Assembly: GCA_905250075.1 (NCBI GenBank)
Contig: CAJNOP010000192.1
Coordinates: forward strand, 257,956-321,955
Direction: 5' to 3'
DNA from: Rotaria sp. Silwood1
Taxonomy: Eukaryota > Rotifera > Eurotatoria > Philodinida > Philodinidae
Length of the DNA stretch: 64,000 bases
Under the pieces are notes generated by a model that was given only the letters and a program-made list of their open reading frames with translations, was not told the DNA's origin and made no database searches. A program made the translations under genes and the position numbers. Positions 11,636-25,175 of the stretch are shown here, in pieces (position 1 is the first letter of the stretch; every line of letters starts with the position of its first letter).

Positions 11636-14600
11636 ATGGCTCATTTTACACGTTTTGTTTCATTTGAAGATAAATTCAATACAAAGTATAAGAAAAAAAA
11701 AGACAAAGATTATTTATTTTTTTTTTCTTATTCAAATAATTTTTATTTCTTTTTAGTTTATTTACATTTATTCTTCCAAGTACATATTTATTAGGTACAG
11801 AAGAAAAATTAATAACACGAGAATTTATTTGTCGACATATACCATTTGCATTAACATTTGTTAAAAATGGTGATCAATTAAATGCATTTCTACTACATCG
11901 TAGTCGTGATACAGAAAGAATTGAAATGACACTTGATTTAAGTGTTACATTATTATGTCGGGAACATTTTACACGTAATGAAACATTTGTTGAAAAAAAT
12001 TGTAAATTTACAAATAAAGTTACTTTACATGGAAGAAAATCATTTACATCAGTTAATCGTTTATGTTCAGTTGATTATATGGATGAACGTGGAAATATTC
12101 AATGTGAACTTGAAATAAAAAATCTTTCAATATCATATATAACAGAAGTACAATTAACACCACAATTAATTAATCCTCAATATGCACATGTTATACATCC
12201 TACAAATAATCGACAACCAATTGATGCTAAAATTGAAACACCATCATTTTTCTATTCAAATTATGAATGGTGTGTTGTTATACAACCAAAACTTGATAGT
12301 GTAGGACAACTTGGACATTTTCGAATGTTTATACAACGTTTAACACCATGTGATCATTCTGTTAAATTAACATATCGTATTAAATTAACAGCAGGATCTT
12401 ATACATGGGATCCATATCAAGAACGTAAAATGACTAATCCAAATGATAGTAATACATATGAAACAAATTATACTGATGTACATGGTTTATGTCGACCATA
12501 TCGTATTGATCGTGTACGAGAATTACTTCAAACCGATGGAAAATTTACACTTACTGTTGAACTTAAAGATGCTGTTAGTAAGTATTTGAAAGAAAAAAAA
12601 AAATTTCTTAAATAATATGTACAAGTTATATTTGATGAATAGAAAAAAAAAGGAGAATAGATATGAATCGGAAATACTTATATAAAGATGATTGTAATGA
12701 TTGCTTTAAGAAAAAAAGAAAACTAATTCCCAAATGAAAATATAACTAAACAATAGAAAATATTCATTATTTAAAAAAGTTGATGAGCATGTTAAGGTAT
12801 TCTATTCGAATTTTGACAGATTATTTATGATGTTGGAATAGAAAGAATTTTTTTTTATTTATTGTTGAGACAAACTCTTTATCATGTCAATCGATGACTA
12901 ATAATAAGATGAATGACTATTATTAAACACTCATCAAAGTTCTTGTTGTTTACACTTAACGTTCATATCAATAGCTAAAAAAAAAAGAAACGACAAAATT
13001 ATATCGTCTTAGTTTTATTTATTATTTTGTTATAAAACATGAGAATATAAATGTATAAATAACATTTTTTAAACTAAGTATTATCTAAATGAAATTCTAT
13101 TTATTGCAAAAGAAGCCGATAGGAATATATTAGTATTAATATGAAAAGCTATTAGCGCACTCTATGTGGGATTAGAATATGAAACATGAAATAATTATTG
13201 TTATTAATATTAATAGAAAGACGTGTTTAAAAAATTAGTCAAAAGCAATACTCTATATATTAAATATTCTATTAGATTAATCAGGCAAAAATTAAATTTA
13301 CATTATCCAAAAAATATTTTTTGCTAATTTTGTATGTTTATATTAATAGTGTAATTTGAAAAAAAAAATAATATAATAAATTTCACATGATGTCAATTAG
13401 AATCTATAAACCAACGTTGCTTAAATGTATGTTATGATCTTAGGAGAGTAATGTCTAAAGAATTCATTCTATACTTTAATATTCATATTAGATTGTTGTA
13501 TCTTATAAAAAATGTATTATGTCTTCATTTATTTTTTTAACTAATAAGAGATAAGCAATTTCATACGTGTTGAAGTGTTGCTTTTCATTGGCTTACTAAT
13601 TATTTTCTATTGCCTGTGTTATATATTTATTTATGCAAATGAAATAGTAATATTTTGTGTTAAATAATGAATGAACCAATATATTACATATTACCTTGAG
13701 AATAAATATAAAATTAATAATAAAAAATTGCTACTTTATAAAGACGTTCTAATAATAAGTAAACGGATAAGTAGAGCCCACCAGATTGGTGTCGGTCCCG
13801 GAGCAGAAAATTTTGGACTTGTCGAACTCTAGTCATCTGAAAAATGTGTAAGGTACACTAGTCACCAAATACAAAAAGTTAAGAAAAAAAAAGTATCTCG
13901 TATCTTCGGGATGACTATTCGATTCTGATAAGAAAATTTTGAACCCGATGGATTCTATTGATGAATTTTTGATTAGTTTTTAAATCCAACTTTTTTTTGT
14001 AATGTTTCATTTGTATTTTCTAGCTGTCTTCCCAATAATTGTTGATCCATTTGCACTAAATCCTATTCCCGTATCATTTCTTGATAAAGATCAACAAGCA
14101 TGGACTGTTGAAGCTTATATAGAAGAACAATGTTTTATTATACGTTTATATTATTCTGATATATTTAAAATTCCAACTGATTATGTTCGTTCAATATGTT
14201 TTAATATAACTGTACGTAATTATCGTGATACAAAAATAACTACAAGTGTTTTTCCAAAACCTGTAACAAAATATTATTCACAAAAAGATCATGATGAAGG
14301 TTTAGAAATAAGTACAACATTAGATGTTGATGAAGTAAATGTTTATTAAGATAAAAGAATATTTCATTTAATCTTTTTTTCTTTTTAGTTAACTCAACGT
14401 GGTTATTTAAATGAACAACAAAGTGTTACAATTGAAATAGAAATATTTTTTTCTCATTTAATGTATTCACCTGAATATACACCATTAGATGATATTGTTC
14501 GTAAACAAAAACAACAAATCATGTATGTTCTATTCTATTATAAGAGAAACAAAAATCGAAAACTCAACGATAGATTCTAAGATATGAAAGACAACTATAC

Positions 14601-15632
14601 TGAAGTTGTTAGCAAGACTGAATTCCAAAAAAAAAAAACTTCTTCTTAAAAATCGATTTTCTAGAGATCTTATTATGCCCTGAAACAAGCATTTGTATCG
14701 TAGGATCATCAAGAGATTCTGAATTTCATAGTCTGTCAAGTTGCTAATGAAAAGCAAATCTATTGTTTTTGAAAAATCTGGACATGCTGAGAAAAACACT
14801 GTCAATAGAGACTTTGTAATCTTAGGTATTGTGTATAGATTTCAAAAAAGTTTTTTCAATTCGGAGATTTTCTCAGACTAAGATGCATGAATTAAAAGTC
14901 GACACGTCGCTAATGCTGATTTTTTTCCAGGATATCTAACATAATTTAGTATATAAAAATTAGCTTTATGAAAGTTCATTATCTCGAAATACACGTATTT
15001 TTATTTTGTCAAGTCACGTCGCTAATAAATAATTTTGTTCATGCATATATTTGTATAAAATTAAAAATAATTTATTTCAAATTTTTAGGCGTGAATTACA
15101 AACAGCACAAAATGAAAATTTTCAATTAGAAAAAAAATTACATGAACTTCAAATGTCAATACAAAATCCGACTATGGCTATTCGTTTATCTGAAGTTGCT
15201 AATGGACCACAAAGTGGTATAAGTGCACCAACAACACCCAATGTTGTTCGAAAATATTACGAAATGAAATATGGTGATAAAGGTTCAACAAGTAATCCAC
15301 CAATATCAATGTTAAATAATGCTGCAAGTTTTGATGGTACACAATCCAATATGAATTCTTTACCTGTTCGTAATGGTGTTCTATCTGGTAAAGGATCATC
15401 ATCATCATCGTCATCATCATCTATTCCACAACCAAATGTAACAATGGGTGCACGTAATACACCATTTAAATTTACAACTAAATTACCTGATTCAATACAA
15501 AATACAATAGCTAATACAAGTCAATCATTACAATCAAAATTACCAAGTAGTTTACAAAAATTTCCAGCAAGTTTCACACAAGGACCAACTATGAATATGC
15601 TTGCTAATAAATTACAAAATGCGTTTTCATAG
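11636..15632 (+). CDS. MATH/TRAF-like domain protein, 619 aa
   Basis: Exons 11636-11685, 11757-12577, 14024-14334, 14389-14522 and 15089-15632 join in consistent phase. The N-terminal 450 residues look like two or three beta-sandwich segments of the MATH/TRAF type. Supporting patterns are a buried AFLLHRS strand, repeated Leu/Val-rich strands, CRPYRIDRVRELLQTDGKFT and LTQRGYLNEQQSVTIEIEIF, which resemble the closing part of MATH domains. Residues from about 440 form a short coiled coil (RRELQTAQNENFQLEKKLHE), followed by a Ser/Thr/Pro/Asn-rich tail with a nine-Ser run. No BTB, RING or TM segment is seen. The role is inferred only as protein binding. The 1.45-kb third intron contains a dispersed repeat. 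The domain call rests on pattern, not on a search. Confidence 0.7.
13821..13927 (+). repeat. Dispersed repeat, copy A
   Basis: It matches the reverse complement of 44521-44600. The best block, AAAAAGTATCTCGTATCTTC and onward for 40 bp, has about five mismatches. A second block around GTCGAACTCTAG also matches; the two blocks are further apart here. It lies in an intron of the MATH-like gene. Confidence 0.65.
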
Positions 15633-18600
15633 AGAGTTTTTTTTTTTCCTTTTTTGGTATATTTCATTTTTATTTCATGTTATTTGTGTATGTGTGATAC
15701 CAAACAAATTTCAAAATTCTCCCATTTCTGTGATCCCTTGTATTTCTCTAATCAAATTTGAATGAGAAAGAAAAAAAAAAAAAACGATAAGAAAATAAGA
15801 TTACAATGGAATATAAAAAAAAAAAAAAAAACGAATTCATTCTTATAGAAATTATTAACATAATATTAATGATATTTTACATATAATGTAAATTAGATTT
15901 TTTTTGATGAATGATGGCACTCTTTATTCATGACTTGTTTAACAAAAAGATTGAACATAGTATTTGTTATATTTATTTTTAGGTTTTTTTTTTTCTTATA
16001 TTCGATTTGACATTAAAAAACTATGTAGAGTCATTGGACTTCATGAACTAATCAATTGAATATTTTTCGACAATATAAAGAATTTTTCATATTCATATCA
16101 CATGAAAAAAATTGACGTGGATAAACTAAATTATATAATACGTAATATGTTATCCAAATTGCATATCATTCGTTGATAAGAAGGTTTGTCGACATGTTTC
16201 ATCTACAATTGAATTAGTCAACGATTTATCTTTCGTGTGCATGATGAATTTCTATATTTTGACAATAAGAAGGCTACTACAATCTTATTTTTTGACTAAA
16301 TAACCAAAAAAGTATTTTCTTTCAAAACGCAATAACAATTAGGTCAATGAAACTTTCATCAATTTAAATTTGACCTATTTCAGCGTGGATAAGGACGAAG
16401 AGTATATTAAAATCCACGTCTGCACCCTCTCGCTTATGGCCGCAAAGAAGAAATGAATCGAATTAAACACAGAATAACTCAATCCTTCTCTGTGTTGTTT
16501 TGTGTCGATTTCTACTCACTATATATAGTATTATTAGTTTATTACTTATATATGTTATTGTTTCTTTTATCTTGTTGTGTAGAGATATAACATGCTCAAC
16601 AATTTTTGCAGTTTGGTACTATCCAGTTTGGTTTAATGACTTAAGGTCGTCTGTATCTTCTAATGACTCAAATCTAATGGATTTGGTAAGATTAAATGTT
16701 AGAAAGAACTATCAACTTAACCAGGAGTACAGCAAACCTAGAAAATGGTTTTGGAATTAAGACCAAACCCAAATATGAAAGACTTCGCTGAAAACTTCAA
16801 AATGCAGTTTTCTAATTTTTCCGCTGTCCTAATAAGGTAAAACATGTTTTTTCTGACAATTCATCTTACCAAATCTGTGGATTTGGGTTATTGAAGAATA
16901 ATGCAGAATTCAAACTCCCGTCCGAATTCAAATTTCAAAGTCCTTAGTATTGAATTTTCAATGTGTTGTAGATCTATTTACCAAAATACCAGTAAATAAA
17001 AATTTGTCAATCAAAGTAATTGTCGATGAACAGTATAGCACCGTTTATTCAGCATAGATATTCACCCTCTCTGAGTTTTAAATCGTCCTTTCAGGAGAGA
17101 AAATCTGAATGAAACAATGATAATAAGATATTTAGAGGAAGTTTCAAAAAGAAAACTTTTAAAAATACAGTTATCGATAGTTTGTTATTATTTAATTATC
17201 AAATTCAAACTCGAATATCTTTTAATCTTCGTATCAGAATTAAAGAGGTGAGCGTGTATTTTAAAGAATTCAACAATAGTAACAGTTATTGTTCTGTGGT
17301 TTTTTACAATCGAAGACGAAGATCCTCAGACGTCTTTTTGTTTGATACTATATAAGAGAAAGTTCTTTTAAAACTCATCATCTTCGCAAAAAATTCATGA
17401 AAACGACGCTCATTTTCAACAAAATTGTGAAACAAAGAGTCAGATAATTTACTAAAAATTAATACACCTCTATAGAGTTTGACCTCGTGGATAGTTGATT
17501 TTGTTTGTTCGTCATTGACATATGGGAAGGTAATCACCAAATCATACTTTGAACTATACATCTGAAATACATGCCAAAATCGATATGAAATACTATTTTC
17601 ATGCATCTTTTCAAATTTTGTGCGAACATATCTTATATAATATTAACCAAAAAAAAAAATGGTTGAAGTTTTCTTTTTTTTCTTGATTATTGTAAATCGC
17701 AAGTCGCTAGTTGCTGCTGTTATCAAGTGACATAATTTACACTTATCATTCTTCAAATCTGACGTAGGTATTCGTTTCCTTTATTTTTGTGAACTTTAAA
17801 TCGTGTAATTCTTATGATAGTATTTTATCAAAAACTGTTTCACTATGTTAATATACAGATAAATGAGAAAGTTTTCTTTTCTTCTTTGATTACATTAATT
17901 ATCATTAGATAAAAATAGAGAAAAGTTCTAAGCTTAGTAATTATCTGATTAGACAACTATTTCTGATGACATATCAATATAAATGTTATAGCATGAAGTC
18001 TGTTGGCTTGAAAGGTTACACCTAAAATAAGAAATATAACTCAATAAGAAAACACTATATAATTACATCTAAAAACGAAATTAATTATTTGTTTATATTT
18101 ACTATTCTTATGATCATTCTTAAAGTACATTAATTCATAAGAAAAAAAAACAAAAAAGAAGCATAATTTTTATTCGTTTCTTGTCAATTTCAATCTTGTA
18201 TATATGTCAAATAGAAAAACACATTATTTCTCAAGGTTATCTTATGTCATTTTTCTTTTATCAAAAAAAGTATACTTCTCATTGACGTATGCATTATTTA
18301 TCAAATACAGTAATCTTAAAAGAGAAACATTTTTCATTAAATCAACAATCATGAGTTTTTTCGTTTTTCGTCCACTAACATAATCCAATATAAAAACATC
18401 AAAAAGAATTACTTCCACATTGCGACATGTATGAAAAGATCAACATAAATGAAACCATATCTAGAAGAAAATTTGAGAAAAATTATTTATGATGTAATAT
18501 TTTTTTTTCTTATATGACGTAACATTGTTTAAAAAATTTCATAATTTTAATATTTTTACGAGTAATCAATTTAGAAAGAAATTATTGAAGATTTTCTATA

Positions 18601-18885
18601 AAGTTAATGGATTCATACAATGATTATAGTTATTGAATGTTCATCAGAGAATACAATAAAATTATATTCGTATATTCTTATTTAAAAAAATACAAAAAAA
18701 AAAAAGATCGAATTTTCACAATGGCAGAAAACAAGACATACTGTACAAAATAGAATACAAAAAATTGCCTAAACAACAATTATGGAAGAAAGTATTAAAA
18801 ATAACAAACAAATATTCGCCTATATTAATTGATTAGGACATTAACATTTGTATTATCCTATTTATACATTTGTTGATATTATCCA
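15633..18885. other. Intergenic region, two weak open frames only
   Basis: It holds the 3' flank of the MATH-like gene and of the convergent F-BAR gene. Open frames of 86 codons (16500-16760, plus) and 100 codons (17304-17606, minus) have no recognisable domain, no splice partners and no clear start context. Around 16380-17300 the base composition is less extreme than in the flanks, so a decayed repeat is possible. Nothing else is supported. Confidence 0.4.
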
Positions 18886-20255
18886 TTATACCTGATTGAG
18901 CACTATATTATTTATTGTGGACGGTTCAGTTGTATTAGTATGTTTTTTATCAGTATTGTTTATATTTTTTGTTCTTTTTACTTTTGTTTTAGCTGAAGTT
19001 GTAGCATTATTGGGTGTTGATGCTTCCTCGTCATCTGCTTCATGTTCTACAATTGATTGACGTCTATCAGTTTTTTCTGTTTCATGATCAATTGTTTTTT
19101 TATTTGTATGAGATTCAATTATACTGTCACTATCATGATCATCATCATTTGATGTTACTATTAAATTTTTTGTTAATTTATTTTCAATACCATATGCTTT
19201 CGCCCAAAAAAGAAGATCATCAAATGAATTTTGTTGTGTTGTTATTTTTGTTGTTAAACTTTCAAAAATATGATTTAATTCATTTGAATATTTCGTTGTA
19301 TGCATAGCTTGAATAAAATCTAATAATGTTTCACGTATATGATCTAAACGTTCTTCTTCAACGGTTTGACATTGTTTAAAAATTTCAGTTGCTTTTTTAC
19401 GATAAGCTTTTTGCGCAACTTTATATGTAGATTTTGTGTCAACCAGTTTTTCTTCGATATCATCTAATGTAGCTCGTTTTTTATTTTGTACTTCATTGGC
19501 ACGTGCTAGTTGTTTTTCTGTTGTTGATGGATCTAATTGAAGAATTTCACATGCACTTTCAGCAGTACGAAGAGCTTCGCGAGCTTTTTTTTCTAATGTA
19601 CGTAATGTTTCAAGTTGATCGGCTACTTCACTTATAGATGCGTGTGCAGTTTTAAATAATTTTTTAAACTCATGCGTTCGACGATGTTTACGACCAGGAC
19701 GAAAACGTTCATTTATATATATTTCATTAACATAATTACGATATTTATCAATAACTTTTTGCATTTCATTACAATTCGATTCTTTTAATTGAGCAAGTTG
19801 TTTAGGTATACGAACAACATCGAGTTGAGCACGTTTTGTTGTATGATACGATACAACTGATGATTGTTGTTTTATTCGTGTAGTCCATTTTTCGACATAA
19901 GCAATGCAATTACGAGCTTGTTCACGTTCATTATCACAATATTCTTGCATCCAATCAATGAAATCTATGGAGATTTGATAACCTAGACAAAAAAAACGAA
20001 GCAAAGATTGTATGAAAGTGGATAGACAAAAAAAAAAATTAAGATAAGAAATCGATCATAAAATGAAAAAGAAAAATCTTTACCACCATCAAGACGTTCG
20101 AGAGCTGCTCGATAATTTTCATCTTCAAAAAAATTCTTTCCAGCATATTGATTTAATGGATAGTGATCATTATTCGTAGCACCAGATCGATTAGCAGCAA
20201 GTGTTTCTCGAAAACCAATGCAGGCACCCATATTCATCGGAGCTGTGCCACGCAT
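18886..20255 (-). CDS. F-BAR domain protein, PSTPIP/PACSIN class, 422 aa
   Basis: Two exons, 20255-20084 and 19982-18886, are joined at LDG|GYQ. An alternative in-frame ATG lies at 20285. Residues about 40-310 match the F-BAR pattern: FEDENYRAALERLDGGYQIS at the start, a long charged helix with AYVEKWTTRIKQ, then KKAREALRTAESACE, and KQCQTVEEERLDHIRETLLD near the end of the third helix, the position of the FEEKRLRFFRE-like motif in PACSIN. F-BAR dimers bind and bend membranes and connect to actin. The tail from about 325 is acidic and Lys/Thr/Asn-rich. Family members usually end in an SH3 domain; none is encoded before the stop. The last codons read CAG|GTATAA, a possible splice donor, so a longer isoform cannot be excluded. 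Confidence 0.85.
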
Positions 20256-20285
20256 GATAAATGTTTTGCAAAAAATTAAGATCAA

Positions 20286-23200
20286 TCTTTATTTGAGTTA
20301 ATAATCTGGAATGAAGTCGATTTGACGGACAAAAATGAATAAGATCTCAATAAAAAGAGCAATGTTAACAGAATGAATTACACAAAAAGTTCCGGTACGC
20401 ATAGATATGTTTTTTCTTCCATCTAACGAGTGGGAAGAAATCGAGTAAAGAGCATAAGAAACGAAAGGCTAAAACGGCAAAAAAGAGCTGATGACTCACA
20501 AGAGCCATACTGTTGTCTGAAGGATCAGACCAAGGATGAGAACAGGAAGAAACAAAAAAAAGTAGAAACCTAGAAATACTCTATCTATCTATTGTGAGTA
20601 AATAAAAGAAATCATTGAATATTTTTATTTTCTCACTATCTACATTTCTATCATTCTTTATCTGTGAAATGATATTTCTTCTATAGTAGATGTAATTGTG
20701 CAATGATACACTTACCTTTTAAGTCCATTAGATTAAAAAAATGAATATTAAAAAAAACAAACAAGTAGTTCTTCCTTGGAAACGAAAAAAAACATTGATG
20801 TCTGATGTAAATTTTCGTCATTACTGTTAGTTATTAGTATATATATATGTTTGTGGGTAGGTGATAAAAAACAGGCTAACCGATGAATCATCACTTCCAC
20901 TAAGACAAATATCACGCTATTTGATAAAGGAATATCTGTAATTATGTCGCCTACATCTCTATATACATACGTACAAAGAATGATTCATGATTTTAGTCTA
21001 TTGAAAAAAAAAATCGTTTTATGACTTTTAAAGAGCTATCGATTTATCTGATTAACTGTCCTTAATGACTTATCAGATTAGTACTCTGACAAAAAAAAAG
21101 GATACAAGTGAAGTATAGTACAAAAAAAAAAACTCTACTCTGTCTTTTTTTCCTTGTTTGTAAAGTAAAAAAAAATGAATTGGAATACAATAGACATGTG
21201 CATACTTGTCAAAAGTTCTTGATTTCAATTTACATGTGTATTCACGACGAATGATTTTTAGCTTGATGCTACCTTGAAATTCAATTTATTTCGGTCGTTT
21301 GTTTGTTCTATTCTTTGATAAAAATTGCCATATTGCAAAAAAATAAAAAAGGATTCTTTTTTTTCCTTCTCTTACATATATATATACATATATTTTAATA
21401 AGATGAAAGTTCGTCGATATTTTTTTAGTTCTACTCACTTGAAAAATTTTCATTTTAATAAAAAAAACAAAAAAGCTTATTCAATCGAGTTCGACTTACG
21501 AATTTGTTGTCGTTATTTATTAGGAAAAAGGAAAAGAAAAAAAGTCACGTAAATTCAATGCCAATTATCACATTAAAAAGATGTTTATGAGTAAAAATCG
21601 AATTTATATGAAAGATTATGTGCATGTATGTTGACTCTATAAATATTTGTCTCACTTAATACTCTCTCTCTCTTTAAAAATAGGTGTGAAATGGAACATT
21701 TTTTTTCAATTATAATACCTATTTGATGGAGACAACATTTTTTTCTCAGTTTTTATTATAGCCTTGAGATAAAACTGCTGTTGCTGCTCGTAAACGACTC
21801 TGTTTTTGTTGTAAAATGATCACATCATGGTCAACATATGGAAAAGACGTTGTCTTTTTTTTTTGCTTTTATGGCTTCTACTTAACTCAACACAAGTAAT
21901 GATCGATATGATCATCATCATCATCAGCCTTCGTTGGTTGTATATTTCAATTGTGCACATTCATTTTCAAACCATGATTTACGCATAAAAAGAAAAAGAA
22001 AAAAGACTAACGTCTATTATCTCATCTTTTACAAAATAGACAATAGAAAATACTGATACAATCAATTGTTTCTATTGTTTAAATGACAGTAATGGATAAT
22101 AATCATCATATTGATGAAGAAGATAAGTTGACAAATGCTATACATCATTAATTATAAGTACAAAAATAAACAAATGTGTCATTTGATTAATCTCTTAAAT
22201 CATTGGATACTAGAAATTTATTTGAAACTAAGAAGGATCAAGAATGATTCTATGAAATAAAAATAAACAGAATTACGAATTTGTTTAATTGTTGATTAAA
22301 TACATTTTGTTTTTTCATGTTGACAATAATCAGACGGAAAATCGATCTAGCTAAAGAACATCTGTATCTTCCAACTCTATCAATCGATTTATTACTTTTT
22401 ATAAGAAGTATACTCAATATGTAGACAACAACGATAAAGTTATACATAGATAAAATCGATTCAGTTAGGAAAAAAAAAGTACGAAGAGTTTTGCAAATGA
22501 AATCTTAAATGATAAATTTAATTACATATTTTTGCTACAATAAATGTTTGAACCGATTATTATTCTCAATCTATTCGTTTCAAGATATTTGTTAAAAGTT
22601 TTCTTTGAATAATTATTATTTTGATTACAGACGTCGTCTATGAATCGTTTTAGTGGTAGATAGTACAAAGAATTTTTATGAAAATAGATTTCGATGTTTT
22701 CATTATGACTTCCGATGTCTTATGCAGTTATTATTAATCTTTGGGTTTTATTTTTTTTGTTCTGTTTATCAGTAGTTTTATGAAATTATTAATATAATAT
22801 TAAAAATTCGAAGTCTATTCTCTTATTATAGAAGTTTCTTTTTTGGAAACGTCGTTCTTAGGTTTCATTCATTCATCACGTCAAATTTTGACTAGTTAAC
22901 CATTGTTGTTTGCATTCCTTTGAACTCATGTCATTTATAGTTAACAAGTCAGAAACTTTCTATCAACAACCATTATTTTGTATTCGGTATATACTCTTAA
23001 TAGTCTATTTTTCATCAAAATTAATCGATCAAAACAATTGCTAATTGTTCTACCAACTGCTATAAAGTGGCATAACGATTTTTCACATTAAATATCATTT
23101 GCAAAAATTCTTCGCAATAAATGTCTTGATATAAATTTGTTGTCTATATGTGTAAACATGTTTATTAGAACTTATATATTTGCTATTAGAAAATTCAATG

Positions 23201-25175
23201 AATTCTATTGTTTGAGATTTATCATTCGATTCAGTTCGAAAAACAAAAACTTATACAATGATTTGAGATATTTATTTAACAGTAAATAAAAACTAAAATA
23301 ATTGATATCATTCTAAACTTTACAGAAGTCTTGATATATTCTAAATGTATTTCGTATACATGATTAAATGTTCAGTTTAATTTTCATTTTCAAATTATGA
23401 ATATCAAATTTTTAAGTTAATCAAAATATAATACATAACAAAGAATAATTACTTAACCTAATGTAAAAAAGTAAATCTTAACTAATCATATATACAAATA
23501 ATCAATACATAATCTTTCAGCTCTTAACTCAATGATGAATCGATTTCTATCAATAACAATACAAGACTTTTTCTCTTTATCAATCTTGATGCAAAGAAAA
23601 CATCATAGACGATAACACATGACTTCAGCAAATTGAATTCATACATACGTATGCTACCAACCAGCAAATCAATATTCTTTCCTAAACAGTTACACAAAAG
23701 CGATGATAACATATTTACATTATTCTTATTAGACCGAATATGTATACAAAAATGCTAGTTGTTTAAGCTTCTACTAATTCCTAAATAGCATTTATTTAGC
23801 ATCAGAAATAGGATCAATTCGTGTTCCTTTTTTGTTTTTGTTTTGAAATCGAACTGATATCATGTAGACGAAAATTAGAATCATGGACTACAAGAAGAAT
23901 ATCATTCATTACTCGAGGACTTTATGTGATGAATTTGCAAACTTGATTATATACTGCTCGACTCGTTACAATAGCTATCACATGTGCATATAAAACAAAT
24001 TTAAAGATCAATGTCTCACAATATATTCTATTGACCTTGTCATTTATTTTGATTATGATGTTATATCTGATCTAGTAAAATTCCAATATTTAGAAAAACG
24101 AAAAAACAAGAACAGCTTTCTCTTGGTAATTTCATTTCGTTTTTTTTTTTCTTCAATATTCTCAACAAAATAGATGATAGATATAGTACATATGAAAGAT
24201 GACATCTATTGAATTGAACTGATTTTCAATATTGCTAACTTATTATTTTTTCCTAAAGATAGTGAAAGAAGTTTTTTTTTTTGGCCTCCGATTTGTATAG
24301 TGAAAACATGATTTTGTTATTGAAAAATATTAAAAATTAATCAGAAAAATTCACTATCAAATAACTTTCATATAATTTTGTTATTATAAAACGTAAAAAA
24401 TAAAATTTCAACTATTTATTTGTTACTTACTTTGGAAATAAAATTCTATAGATAAAACGAAAACTATTCTTCAATGTCCTTCTTATAATCAAAATTTTAT
24501 GATCATAAATATGTAGATAAAACTTTTATCTTTTTTACTCTGACATTCGGCGCCCTCTTAAACAATTGTTTGGTGTTTGACATGTCTTCTTATCCAATTG
24601 AAATCATGAGTCTACCTTTTTTTGTCTTCTGTTCTCTCATCTCTTTTTATTCTTGCTCTCTTTCCCTCCCCTTTCTCTCTTCTCTTGTCTTCAAACACCT
24701 GCTATTTTTTTTTGACTATTTCACATTTAATCATTAAAATATAATAGACAATAACAAAATAGAAGAATTTTATCAGTTACATAAATTTATCATTATCATT
24801 ATAGTTGTTCTTGTTTCTAACTATATATAATTATCTACATGTCATTTCATCTATTCATTGTTTAAAAGACTATATATATGTATATGTATATATGTACATA
24901 GTTGTATTTCTTTCGGCGACCCATTGATCGGTCTCTTACCATTTTGTTCTCTCCCTCATCCGATGGCCTACATATATATAAAATATAAAGAAACATTGCT
25001 CATACGTATATTTTTCTTTCTTCTCGTTCTTCTTTTGTACATCGTTAAAATCATCACTACCATCATCATCATCATTGTATACATTCCTTTATTATTATTT
25101 TTTTTTTGTTTTCTTCATTTGTACTAGTTCTGATAAGATGCATCGTCTGAATAACTATTTAAAGAATCATATATT
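20286..25175. other. Shared upstream region of the F-BAR and Par-3 genes
   Basis: This 4.9-kb AT-rich stretch separates divergently transcribed genes and should hold both promoters and possibly non-coding 5' exons. A polypyrimidine tract at about 24640-24700 and ATATAT runs near 21365-21395 and 24870-24900 are visible. No coding exon is convincing. Confidence 0.45.

Noticed and set aside
16500-16760. 86-codon plus-strand frame with a hydrophobic start
   Set aside because: No partner exons, no recognisable domain, and the hydrophobic start is what AT-rich DNA gives by chance.
17304-17606. 100-codon minus-strand frame
   Set aside because: Composition is almost protein-like, but there is no motif, splice partner or start context to support it.
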